Assembly: GCA_003427395.1 (NCBI GenBank)
Contig: BFEA01000632.1
Coordinates: 620,976-649,162 of the forward strand
Source of the DNA: Chara braunii
Lineage: Eukaryota; Streptophyta; Charophyceae; Charales; Characeae
Length of the DNA stretch: 28,187 nt
Reading direction: 5' to 3'
This document shows, piece after piece, positions 18,156 through 27,420 of this stretch; the first letter of the stretch is position 1, and the number at the start of each line of letters is the position of its first letter. The notes under the pieces are model-generated. The model was not told the DNA's origin. It did not search any database and saw only the letters and a program-made list of their open reading frames with translations. The position numbers and the translations under genes were made by a program.

Positions 18156-21100
18156 AGAGGTGTTTAACTTTCCATACCCCATGCTCTAACCACTTCCCCC
18201 ACTTAGTGTCCTAAGCAGCGAGTGTTAGTGGTTTTCCCTGTGCGTCCTTAATACTCGAGTTGTAGAACAACGGTTGTCGGAGAGTCTCTTCTCTCGTATG
18301 TGGTTCTCTTACCTTGGCCAGAAAGATATCCTTCCACAACTTCAGCATTTGACCCCAATACAATGCCGCCCTTTGACCCTCCACTGTGTCAGTTCCATCG
18401 CCCTCTCTTCTGTCCACCTTGGCCCATGTGCTACACATTACCCAAAACAGGCCTAACAGGTTCGTAGGTGTTTTGTATTTGGCCATTTGTCTGATCCTAT
18501 GTAACGCCAATGACAACCAGGGTAGCCTTTGGTGGGAGATTATTTTAACGATTCATTTCATTTGGAGAGCCTTGAGCTGTTGTTCTAGGTCCAGAATACC
18601 TAGACCCCCCTGTTCTTTCAGACAGGTGACGTACTTCCACGCTACTTTAGAGATGAAGTGCGGTTTGGTTGCATTAGATGTCCAAAGATATGTTGTCGCC
18701 CTTGTTCTTAATAAGGAGGTTGTCTGTGCTGGTGGAGTCCAGATTGTCCCTGCATACCATAGCATAGAAAAGATGGATGTGTTCGGAATCAGAGCCCTTT
18801 GCTAGGATCTTGGACATGAGATTGGCTGCCATCGAGTGGTGTGGCCCCACTTTCGTGATCTTGACTCCTAGGTATCTCAACAGGGTTTGTGATGGCACCC
18901 ATTGGAGCCCTTCTGGGCTTGAGATTGGGCTTTCATCCTCTTCCTCATGGTCTGCCAGCCACCAGCCTACCATCTTCGGCCAATTGATCTTCATTTCTGA
19001 TGCCAATTTAAAAGCCTCCATTGCCCTCGTCATGGCTTGAAAGGATGAGTTTGATGCCCTTATTAGTACTGTAAGGTCGTTTGCGAAGAGGAGGGTTGTA
19101 GGCAGGTGGATGAGATGTCCTGTTGATCTGGTTCCATTGTAAGTCGTTGGATTGAAGGATCCTTTCTGAGAAAGGATGCCACTGCCTCCATTATGAATAG
19201 GAAGATTGGTGCAACCAAGGGGTCTTCTTGCCCGACTGATCACGACATCTTGTATCTTGGTGATAGGTATCCATTAACCTGAACTTGATCATGTGCGTCG
19301 TTGTAGAGGACTCTGATCCATTTCCGGAAGTTAAGGCCGGCTCCCATCTTCTCCATGCACTGCTGAAGGAAAGGCCAACTGACCTGATCGTACGCTTTTT
19401 CAAAATCTAAGAAGAGTATTGCTGCGTTAATTCTCTTGTCCTTTATGTATCGTACCGACTCTGTTAATGCCATGACGTTGTCTAATATGAACCGTCCAGG
19501 TATAAACCCTATCTGATCCAAGTGGAAGCATCCCGTTGTGATTGCTGTGAGACAATCAACTAATACTTTGGTTACTATCTTGTGTGTCAGCGTGAGAAGA
19601 GTTATTGGTCTGTAGTCGCGAATGTCCGCTGGACTTCCCTTCTTGTACAGTAGCATGACTATTCCCGTCGTCGGTTCCTGTCCTAGACCTTCTGCTTGCC
19701 ATGCTTGCTCGAGATATGCTAGGTACTCTTCGCCTAGGATAAGCCAATACTCAACCCACAATTCTCTGGTCAATCGATCCTTCCCTGGCGTCTTATTTGG
19801 GGACATAGACTTCAATGCCTTCCATAATTCTTCTTGTGTCAACGAGGCGTCTACCTTTGCTGCTTGCTGTAGGGTGATCGTAGGCTCAAGGTGGAGCAAA
19901 AACTTGAATCGTGTCTCCTCCACCTGCTGCCTTGTGTGTTCGGCCTCCCTAGTTGCGTAAAGCTTGCTGTAGACGTCATGGGCTACTTGGACCATCCCTT
20001 CTTTGGTAGATGTTGACCCGTTCGGTCCCTCCAGTTGGTCTATCAGGGCATTTCTTCTTCTGGTCTTAATTTTCTGAAAAAAGAATTTGGTCATACGCTC
20101 TCCTTCTTCCCACTCCTTTACCCTGACTCTCATTTGCAGACCCTGCAGTCTTCATTTTTCCCATTCTGCTAATTCCTCCCTTGCTGCCTCTAAAGCCCTT
20201 TCATAAATGGCCACTCCTGGAAGCCTCATGATGTTACGCTCAGCTAATCTCATTGCCTGTTGTAGCTCTTTCTCCCTCTCCTCCTCCTGGCCGCCATCCG
20301 CCTGGCCACCTCTTCGGTGGCTTTAGATAGGGCGATGAGAAACTCTGGGAAGGTTTGCATCTCAGGATTATGAGACTTGCATACTTGTAGCACCGCTTGC
20401 CTCATATCCTTGGTACGCAGCAGAGAGTTGTTTACTTTATAGAAGTTTTTCCCCCTCATGACAAGTTTGTCCGTAATCAAGTGGAGAAATACAAACTTAT
20501 GCTCCAGACCTGTCACATATGGTAAGTCACCTATGCCTACCTCATGTATCATGCCCATTATACCTGGGGATGTTAGGAAGTAGTCTATTTGTGACGCTAG
20601 ATATGTTGACTACGGTTCCTGTTAAGATAGGTGAACTGTTTTTCTTCCGGGAAGTACAGCCCATCGAGTCTTTGTTTGTCATCATACTGTGAATTGGCAG
20701 GGCCTCTTCTCCCACTCCTTTCTCCCAGTGTCTGCTTGATGTCGACATCCTATCTGAGCTGGGATCTAACGTGGCTTTTCAGTCCCCCACTATAATTAAG
20801 TGTCTATCAGAATCCAGATGCTCCTGTATGCGTTCCACTGTAACCTTCCGCTGCTGGAACCCATTAGGACAGTATACCGTCATTAGGGTATATGGCTCGT
20901 CGTAGAAGTCAAAATTAACCTTCGCCCATCTTCCCTCTATTGTGTCCACCTTGGTTTCTCTCAGTACTAACTTTCCTTTCGCTACTGACTTGTTATTCTG
21001 TAGTATGACTACTCCTGCTGAGTGTGGCCTGTCCGCTGGTGCCCACCATGCCCCTTTTACCTGTTGCAGCCTGTGTGTTATCCTGCTCCTCGTTTGCTAA

Positions 21101-21862
21101 TGTTCTTGGGATTCCGTGAGGTGAGTCTCTTGAAGGCAGACGAAGTCTGCTGGAGAGCTATCGAACCATCTTGTGTATTTTGTAATGTTGTTCCACTTGT
21201 CTTGGTTATCCAGTATTCCCGCTAGCCCGTTCACGTTCCATGAAACAATTTTGAGCTCCGGCGTTATCTGGCTTACTTGGTCCGTCTTTGTTCTCTTCCT
21301 GGGCCCTCCCATCCTCCTTCTGCCATTAGGTGTGATACTGTATGGTTCGCTGCTTCCTAGATGTTTCAGATCTTCATGATGCTGACAAAACTAGGTCTAT
21401 TTCCGAAGATGCCGGTGCTTTGTTCTTCTCTAGAAATTCCGGCTTTCAAACAAAGGCGTCTCTTTTGACTGCAATTGCCGCACTTCTAGCCACCCGTTCT
21501 GCTGCCACCTCTCCCCCTAGCAGCCCGTAAGAGATGGTTTCCACCACCTGCCACGACATGCACATCAATCCCTCCCTCAGCTTTCCTGAAGATGCATGAG
21601 AAGAGGTTTGAAATCCACTTGCATATCCTCCGCTCCCGTGTCCATCCCTTCCTTTGCTGCTTCCCCCGTGTCTCTGAGCACGTAGGCTCGATCGGGGAGG
21701 TCCTCTCCAATGAGATTCTGCAAGTTCTTACCTGCGCAGGCGCTTGCATGCGCGTTGATTAACTGAAGCGAGCGGTGAATTGCCACTTCTCCGTCGGAAT
21801 GCCTCTCGTTCCAGTGGCACGGTAGGATTACCCTCCGTTTGACCCCATTCCTTACCTCCAAT
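18156..21862 (-). pseudogene. LINE-D ORF2 endonuclease and RT in inverted orientation, broken
   Basis: Read on the minus strand from 21862 down. First about 600 bp of ORF1/linker-like sequence, then endonuclease ELKIVSWNVNGLAG (from 21258), LQETHL (catalytic E), IIVGD*KATLDPSSDR (GDxN lost to a stop), a degenerate SDH as LEH near 20490. RT follows: KTPGKDRLTREL, LLYKKGSPADIRDYRPITLL, GFIPGRFILDNV, motif A LFLDFEKAYDQVSW (all in 19240-20133), then a frameshift, motif B SVGQEDPLVAPIF, motif C FANDL (first catalytic D replaced by N), and the thumb/connection down to GKWLEHGVWKVKHL at about 18160. This aligns with LINE-A ORF2 up to SWVKKGVLQIKDI. About 30 codons are missing before the plus-strand C-terminus at 21863. 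Confidence 0.87.
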
Positions 21863-23039
21863 CTTGCCGCTGCTTCAAACCTTGTTAGCAGCCATACCAC
21901 AAGGGTGGGCGGAGCTATTGCGAAAGGGAACACAGTGGGGCCTGGGAGACTGGGCCACGCGGCAACATGATAAGGAACCAAGCGAAGCCTTTAGAATCTG
22001 GGTTCAGGAGCCTACCAGAGATGAATGGGTACACGCGGACATGTACACCGTTACAAATCCGGGCAACACCACTAGCCTACTGGATCGGGACTCCAAAACA
22101 CCAATCACTATCCAAAAGCAGCACCTGCATAAAGTGAGAGTGGTGGAGATGGAGGACTACACAATATTCAACCCGACTACACCGCTGGAAGAACTGGAGG
22201 TGGACCCGGGTGAATGGGTATGGAACATCAGAGGTGGAAGAATGGGAGTGGCTAGACGGGTCAATATATTACATTAGACCACTCAAATCGGCTATAGACT
22301 ACGAAGGAGATCTCATTCCCTGACGGCACCACTGTCAAAACGCAGGGAGAACAGGGTAGGGGTGTCACCGAATCAAATCCCCAAAATGCCTTGGACGATG
22401 TTCAATTCAATACGTCTGGGCCGGGTCAGAAGTATGCAGTGGCTAATAGCTCATGTGGCACTCCCGGTAAATGCATGGCTAAATGAGAGAAGGAGCCAAG
22501 CCCAAAGGGATCCAGCTAACGCCTTCTGCACAGTATGCCAACTTGAAGCGAAAGTCCCGGAGACTATGTTTCACTGTCTGTTGGAACGCGCGGAGACGAA
22601 CAGTATATGGGAGGAAGCCAAAACTACCTGGAGCTACTTCTCACGGGCTCCCTTTCCGGTGCTCAAGACTACCTTGCTGTTGGGACTAGGTCTCCCAAGC
22701 CAATGGTATCCTTTTGAGAAGCACATGTTTCACCTATTAAGGCAATACAACCTCTAGACTATTTGGAAATGGTGATGCCAAATCACCCTCGAAAAGCGGT
22801 TAATGCACAGGCAGGAGGCAAAGAAAATGTTCCTCACCCTAATCGAAACTGACCTGCGAGCACAATGGAAGAGGGTGGGGAGACAATGCCAGCAACACTC
22901 GGAAAAGGCTGAGGAATATAGGACCCGCTTCATCTAGAACGTGCTGGGGCAAGAGGCGATAGCTAGTATCCAGAGAGGGAAACTAAGTTTTAAATGGAGA
23001 ATGGAAGGACCGGGAGTAAAGTACGCACCCAATAGTTAA
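21863..23039 (+). pseudogene. LINE-D ORF2 C-terminus with RVT-type zinc finger, broken
   Basis: One plus-strand frame with stops at 22275 (TAG), 22755 (TAG), about 22770 (TGA) and about 22935 (TAG). It begins PLLQTLLAAIPQGWAELL, matching LINE-A YMELLAAIPRSWVHLI, then GEWVWNIRGG, then the zinc-finger region PKMPWTMFNSIRLGRV...AFCTVCQLEAKVPETMFHCLL (C-X2-C...H) and a basic tail to about 23039. It continues the ORF2 whose first two thirds are on the other strand. Confidence 0.85.
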
Positions 23040-23313
23040 GGAGGCATAGCCAAGACCGTAGCAGGGCCCAAGGAGGCAGGAAGAAGGGTAACCTCAAGGG
23101 GGAGAAGACAGAAAAAACTATAGTTGAGGGTTTAGAGTTTAGGGTTTAGAGTTTAGGGTTTGGACAAAATTAGGGCAAACAGGGTTAAAAATAACAGAGT
23201 TCTCATGTAGCTCACAGAGGGGATTTACAGTTTAGACACAATTGGAAGCTTTGACAGCTTCTAGGACCTTTCTCGCTAGTCATGATTTATACGACATGTT
23301 TTTGCAGTAGATT
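23040..23313 (+). other. LINE-D 3' UTR with telomere-like repeats
   Basis: Between the ORF2 stop and the first poly(A). At 23126-23163 TTTAGGG and TTTAGAG units alternate about five times; this is the Arabidopsis-type telomere motif and a variant. The GCTGGACCCGGTTTCCAGC hairpin of LINE-A/B is not present, so this family has a different tail. Confidence 0.65.
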
Positions 23314-23331
23314 AAAAAAAAAAAAAAAAAA
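23314..23331 (+). other. First poly(A) tract of LINE-D
   Basis: Eighteen A directly after GTAGATT. It marks the LINE-D 3' end proper. Confidence 0.75.
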
Positions 23332-23493
23332 GATCAAAGACACAGAAACCACTGTGGGTAAGGTGGCAGGGCCGGAGGATTTATGCAATCAATGGAGAGA
23401 CAGGCACAATTCGGAAACAGAGGGGAGTAGATAGGTGTTCCAGATACCAAGCAACCAAGGTCCGACACAAGCAAAAAAAAAACAAAAAAAAAA
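23332..23493 (+). other. 141-bp segment plus second A tract: possible 3' transduction
   Basis: Unique sequence (23332-23472) between the first poly(A) and a second A tract (23473-23493, one interrupting C). The candidate right target copy starts immediately after the second tract, at 23494. This layout is what a LINE transcript gives when it reads past its own signal and ends at a downstream genomic signal. A separate small insertion would be the other explanation. Confidence 0.5.
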
Positions 23494-23507
23494 GAAGGCT
23501 ACTCCCA
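23494..23507. repeat. Candidate LINE-D target duplication, right copy
   Basis: GAAGGCTACTCCCA, 12 of 14 matching 12474-12487; LINE-C ORF2 homology continues directly from here. Confidence 0.55.
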
Positions 23508-24485
23508 AGACTCCACAATGTAACCTCTAATTACTTAGAGCTCCAAGGGGTTATTCCGCTCTCCTGGATCAAATTATTGCAACTAGATATGGATCACACT
23601 GCAGGGACCTGACTCTGGAAGGCAGAATAGGTAACACGAGGAGCATGGCGGAAGTCCGAGTTTATACTTCAGCCTTTAGACAAGGCAAACCATCGGCAAT
23701 ACTACTCAGGGATGCGGCCTCTTTCAGAGTTAAACCATTATTGATGGGTTGGGAGTGCCCAGAGGAACAGGTCAAGCACATTCCCCTGTACCATTACTGC
23801 CCCAAAATAGGGGTCCAACTCCAACAAGCGAAACTAAGGAAAAAAACATTGACCCTGGCCATGGGACGAGCGGAGGCACAATAGTTAACCGGTGTTACAA
23901 AACAACACATACAAAGCCTGTGGAAGGTAAAGGACCTTGTCAAGAAGCACGCCAACATAATGTGGTCGCAATCCTTGATGGTTACAACAACAACAATGTG
24001 GCTCTCAGCCAGTGGGATGGAAGTGCCTACTCAATGTCTACGTTGCAACTGGGGGTGGGAAAACGCGGTACACCTCCGACTCTAGTGTCCACTTATGGAT
24101 GAATTACAAATGTGGTTGAAGAGGCACTGGAACGCAATAGTTGCACATACTTTGGAATGGACAGACTTCTGGATGCTCACAACCCTCCTACCTACAGACA
24201 TGTCGTACTCTGTTGTTTGGGGCTCCATGGCCCTTTCCTGCAGAGGCATGATAATGGAGGTTATTTGGACAACAAGGAACGCAAGGGTCTTCAGAGGAGA
24301 AGAGGTACCCAAATTTCAACAGTAGATGCAGATCAAACAAGGAATCAGGAGGATTATGCTGGCAGACTGGCATAGAAAATCTCATATGGTTCTTAAAACG
24401 ATGGGCGCAGAACGATAGACTAGCGACAATTAATGCTGAAGGTCGTTTCTCTTTTTGTAGTCGGTTGTCAGATACGCACGATTAA
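23498..24485 (+). pseudogene. LINE-C ORF2 C-terminus, after LINE-D
   Basis: LLPRLHNVTSNYLELQGVIPLSWIKLLQLDMDHTAGT (23498-23611) matches LINE-A KLPRLHNVTQHYMELLAAIPRSWVHLI...EHTAGT. Then SFRVKPLLMGWECPEEQVKHIPLYHYCPKIGVQLQQA, the finger region near 24020-24110, DELQMWLKRHWNAIVAHTLEWTDFWMLTTLLPTDM..., and the final RFSFCSRLSDTHD ending at TAA about 24483-24485. Frames change at least four times. LINE-A and this copy can be aligned to the last residues (LSDSCD versus LSDTHD). Confidence 0.85.
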
Positions 24486-24640
24486 GTCTCTAGCCTACAC
24501 GGCTACCTTGGCATAGCTAACAAGTATTGTTTTTTTGGAATCCGTACAACCTAGTTCATATGGCATAAAGCAATATATAGGGGTTATCACATAGGGGTTT
24601 TCTGATACCCCACCTGTTTTTGGTGCTTCAAGTTTTACTT
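24486..24640 (+). other. Probable LINE-C 3' UTR remnant
   Basis: Follows the ORF2 stop. I see no poly(A) that clearly ends LINE-C and no match to the LINE-A 3' hairpins in this stretch, so the true end is not located. Confidence 0.35.
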
Positions 24641-24654
24641 TTTGGAAAAAGTTT

Positions 24655-24857
24655 CTTAAACCACAAGTACTTGGCCCAACTACCGATGCCGAGTCGGGAG
24701 ACGCCCTGCATGCCAAGTTTTGTCGAACCAACATTTTGTTTCAATGTTTCCTGGTGCCTCCATCCTTTGTGCTCCGGTACCCCAAAGCCCATCCGTTGAG
24801 GCGGGTTGTTGGGAAACACCGGCGACCGATGTATGGGCCAAGTACTGGTGGTTTAAG
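24655..24857. repeat. Fold-back element with 24-bp arms
   Basis: The arms at 24655-24678 and 24834-24857 are inverted with 23 of 24 bases equal (core CCAC.AGTACTTGGCCCA). Another copy of the left arm is at 28045-28070. Just outside the right arm, at about 24869-24891, is GGGACACCGAACCCGGTTTC and CCAGGGG, close to the LINE 3' hairpin motif, followed by eight A. Confidence 0.7.
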
Positions 24858-24914
24858 AAGTAGAGATATGGGACACCGAACCCGGTTTCCAGGGGAAAAA
24901 AAATACCTTCCCAA

Positions 24915-25064
24915 CTCGCATCACCATGATGAGGGTCTGGTACAAACTTGCTCTGTACCACTCCAGTGGTGCAAACCTACCCCGTGGGCTTGGGAGAGGT
25001 TTGGGTCGGTTGGTGTTCCCCGTATTATACATACATAGACTAGCGAGAGGACGAAATAAATGAG
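24915..25064. repeat. Long inverted repeat pair, left copy
   Basis: About 150 bp that matches, inverted and roughly 70% by eye, the DNA at 27252-27420. Shared anchors are TGGTACAAAC.TTGCTCT, GGTTGGTGTTCCCC and ATACATAGACTAGCGAGAGG. The final 50 bases are one copy of the 48-bp unit that is tandemly repeated at the right copy. Both copies are open over short minus/plus frames, but these look like shadows. Confidence 0.65.
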
Positions 25065-25558
25065 TAGTGGAGGGTAGAAGTAGGATATGAAATTTAAGTA
25101 AGCAACCACAGATTAGACACTACAGTAGTAATGGATACTCATTTCTACCTCTTTTTTTTTTTTCCCCAGACAACATCTGTCACGATGAAGGTGGGATATT
25201 CAAAGGGTAAGGGATCTGGGACCCTCCTATTCTACCAAAGCCAACAAAAAAAAAGTCGGCAAGATGGGCGGGTTTTTAATTTGATCGTCGATAAACAGAG
25301 AGCACGATTTCATGTGGTTACAAACAACTTACGATGGGCTTAAAATGATTGGGGGAAATTCTTAAATGTTTATCAACACATTCCAACACGTTTCAACATG
25401 TTTCAACCAATTTCAACTAGTCTCAACTTTCATCGTGATGTATACTTGTGAGTCAAAAAAAAATAAAAAAAAATTGTATATCAAAACCATATTGCTATGT
25501 ACTAGCCATATCCCTATGTACAACATTTCCTCCCTCATCGCCCCTACCCTCTCTCTGC
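25065..25558. other. AT-rich unassigned DNA with decamer repeat
   Basis: No gene supported. A T-tract at 25151-25163 followed by CCCCAG resembles a splice acceptor but nothing coding follows. Six direct decamers (consensus TTTCAACANG) run from 25371 to 25430 with an exact 10-base period. A-rich tracts lie at 25246 and 25457-25475. Confidence 0.5.
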
Positions 25559-25677
25559 CCCTTTTCTCATGTTAAGTCGAGTAATATTAGACTGGTCAGT
25601 AAGTGCCTACTCTTTGTGCTTAGACACATTGATTCTGTAAAAAAATGTAGGCACCTACCAACCTATGTATCACTTTC
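25559..25677. repeat. Direct repeat flanking the hAT-like MITE, left copy
   Basis: Shares CTCATGTT.AG, GGTCAGTA, ACACATTGATT and ATGTAGGCACCTAC in the same order with 26111-26230. The pair flanks the element at 25709-26105, so a tandem duplication probably preceded the insertion. Confidence 0.65.
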
Positions 25678-25708
25678 CCCTCCTCCAACCTCCTTCCTCA
25701 CTATCCCC

Positions 25709-26105
25709 TACGTAGCACGGCGAACGTGTTCGCGCCCCTTCATGTTCGCGTGAACGTGTTCGCTCGTTTGCGCGAACAGCTCGCGAACATGTTCGGGCGA
25801 ACAGCTCGCGAACATGTTTGGGCGAACAAAATTTTGTTTCGTAAAAAAAAAAAAAAAAAAAAAAAATTTGGTTTTTGGTTTTTTATTTTTAACTCATGAT
25901 TGGCTACGAATTCGAACATGACTTCTAGGCAAAAGTTGCTTGTATTGTTATTTTACATAACATATATGTTTTTAAGATTTTTCTGAGAATTTTGGTTTTT
26001 TTTTTTAATAATTTTTATGTTTGCGTTCGGAGGGTTTTTGGCGCAAGTTCGCGTTCGGGCGAACATGTTCGTGTTCGCCTCGGAACACGAACATGGTGCT
26101 ACGCA
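25709..26105. mobile_element. hAT-like MITE rich in GCGAAC palindromes
   Basis: Ends: TACGTAGCAC....CGTGTTCG (from 25709) and its inverted counterpart ending GTGCTACGCA (26105); the outer ten bases match at nine. Flanks are ACTATCCCC (25700-25708) and ACTACCCC (26107-26114), a plausible 8-bp duplication, as hAT transposons make. The interior has many GCGAAC/GTTCGC motifs and an A then T rich middle (25843-26010) with no ORF. Confidence 0.55.
25772..25821. repeat. 25-bp tandem palindromic unit
   Basis: GCGAACAGCTCGCGAACATG followed by TTCGG or TTTGG, twice in tandem (25772-25796, 25797-25821). Each holds the palindromes CGAACATGTTCG and GAGCTC-like CAGCTCG cores. Confidence 0.8.
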
Positions 26106-26110
26106 GACTA

Positions 26111-26230
26111 CCCCTTTCCTCATGTTGAGAGATAGTTATATTGGACGGGTCAGTAGGTTTATACACTTTGTACTGAAACACATTGATTACAAGAATACAT
26201 GTAGGCACCTACTTACCTCATTACTTTTCA
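26111..26230. repeat. Direct repeat flanking the hAT-like MITE, right copy
   Basis: Second copy of the 25559-25677 repeat, same orientation. Confidence 0.65.
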
Positions 26231-26280
26231 CCATTTATTGGGTGTAACTCTATATTTATGGTTTTGATTGCGGCGTGTTA

Positions 26281-26656
26281 CTTATAAAGGCGAAAAATAT
26301 ATAACTAGCATTTCGTTAAAATTGACATTTTTTACTATTTTCACGAAATTGGGCATCCAAGAAAAAATTGAGTTTTTTAGTGTGTTTTTGTGCCCACGAC
26401 ATCGGACCATTGATGGTCCGGCGTCCTGGGGACTCCGGACCATCTGATGTATCTCATCGTAAAATACCGTCAAAATACATTCGAGGGTAAAAAAAAAAAG
26501 AAAAAAAATTGAGGCATATCAGATGGTCCGGCAATGGTCTAATGGGGTCGGCGCAAAAAAATGCCAAAAAATAATGTGTTTTTTTGGAAGTTCAATTTTG
26601 TGAAAATAGTAAAAAATATCAAATTTAACGAAATGCCTGTTATATGCGTCTGTAAG
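26281..26656. mobile_element. Tourist/Harbinger-like MITE with long terminal inverted repeats
   Basis: Ends CTTATAAAGGCG and (inverted) CTTACAGACGCA begin TIRs of about 70-75 bp; the inner part (AGCATTTCGTTAAA, TTTTTTACTATTTTCAC) is nearly identical on both sides (26281-26353 and 26580-26656). TTA flanks both ends (26278-26280, 26657-26659), the 3-bp duplication of PIF/Harbinger elements. The centre has inverted GGACCATC boxes, including CCGGACCATCTGAT (from about 26436) opposite ATCAGATGGTCCGG (from about 26518). No protein. Confidence 0.75.
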
Positions 26657-26659
26657 TTA

Positions 26660-27093
26660 AAAGGATGTTGAGCAGGATATCGCCTACTACCTCTTGTCGT
26701 CCACGTTTTGTGAACATTGACCCCTCCAGCCCTTGGTCCCCCCTCCCCCCCTGCCCCCCCTTGCGCCCGCGACCTCACTCTCGCGATCACATAGAGTTCA
26801 GATACACTGGATTGGTTAGCAGTCCTTGCTCAATGCGGCTCGGGGCGAGCAACGAGCTATCTCTAGGAAGCAGGCGCCAAGCTTGCCCAGTAAAATACAG
26901 AAGGTCAATGGGAATTGAACCGAAGGCCTCCTAGGCATGCCTTACGAACTGGATTGACCGCAACTGAATCCTACATGAATCTGTGGATGACGTACTGATG
27001 TTTTTTTTTGTGTTTGGGGGGGGGGTAGGGGGATGCCCTTTAGATATCATTATTGAACTGACCGGTCACATGTATTTCAAAAATGATTTATTG
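26660..27093. other. Unassigned DNA with C-run and tRNA-like B-box
   Basis: No gene. A C-rich run lies at 26739-26767 and a G-run at 27014-27027. On the minus strand, near 26903-26959, GGTTCAATTCC matches a pol III B-box between complementary 7-base ends, but the full cloverleaf does not form. Confidence 0.4.
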
Positions 27094-27303
27094 TAAGGGG
27101 GAACAACCATCTATCTCATCCTCTCGCTAATCTATGTATATTAAGGGGGAACACCCATCTATCTCATACTCTCGCTGGTCTATGTATAGTATGAGGGAAC
27201 ACCAATCTATCTCATCCTTTCGCTAGTCTCTTTATAGTAAGGGGGAATACCCATCTATCTCATCCTCTCGCTAGTCTATGTATAGTAAGTGGGGAACACC
27301 AAC
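27094..27303. repeat. 48-bp tandem array
   Basis: Four units with an exact 48-base spacing start at 27094, 27142, 27190 and 27238, and a fifth partial at 27286. Consensus: TAAGGGGGAACACCCATCTA, then TCTCATCCTCTCGCTAGTCT, then ATGTATAG. A single unit is present, inverted, at the left copy of the long inverted repeat (25012-25064). Confidence 0.9.
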
Positions 27304-27420
27304 GAGACACAAAACTCTCCTTACCCCTCGAGATAGGCTTACACCATTGCAACGATGCAAGAGCAAGGTTTGTATCAGCCCTTCATCGTGATGATGCAGG
27401 GTGACCGAACATTGTTGATG
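27252..27420. repeat. Long inverted repeat pair, right copy
   Basis: Inverted counterpart of 24915-25064, about 2.2 kb away. The two copies enclose both MITEs and the direct repeats. The pair could be the ends of one large element or two independent insertions. Confidence 0.6.

Larger units (their letters stand above)
12488..23493 (+). mobile_element. LINE-D: L1-type LINE with internal inversion and nested DNA element
   Basis: Inserted within LINE-C ORF2. Parts in order: 5' UTR (12488-13430), ORF1 start (13431-13693), a 2.4-kb DNA element (13694-16094), ORF1 remainder (16098-18155), ORF2 endonuclease/RT on the opposite strand (18156-21862), ORF2 C-terminus on the plus strand (21863-23039), 3' UTR with telomere-like repeats, poly(A), 141 bp, and a second A tract. 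It is a different family from LINE-A/C: its RT and zinc finger match them only at conserved positions. It is dead, with several stops and frameshifts. Confidence 0.7.
5690..24485 (+). mobile_element. LINE-C: decayed near full-length L1-type LINE, split by insertions
   Basis: In order on the plus strand: tandem 5' repeats, ORF1 (6122-8142), a linker, endonuclease (8978-9653), RT (10330-11568), downstream region (12027-12487) and, after the LINE-D insertion, the ORF2 C-terminus (23498-24485). Its own length is about 7.5 kb after removing the 453-bp insertion and LINE-D. RT and tail sequences are the same family as LINE-A. Many stops and frameshifts show it is dead and older than everything inside it. 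The exact 5' limit and the 3' end, somewhere after 24485, are not resolved. Confidence 0.75.

Noticed and set aside
18190-18805. Plus-strand frames over the inverted RT
   Set aside because: They are shadows of the minus-strand ORF2, which has clear RT homology.
18156-23331. Simple twin-primed insertion
   Set aside because: It explains the inverted and direct ORF2 parts, but ORF1 upstream is in the right order and register for the same LINE, and no target duplication was found at 18155. It remains the main alternative.
26903-26959. tRNA gene on the minus strand
   Set aside because: There is a good B-box and 7-base complementary ends, but only 57 bases, no D arm, a poor T stem and an oversized anticodon loop.
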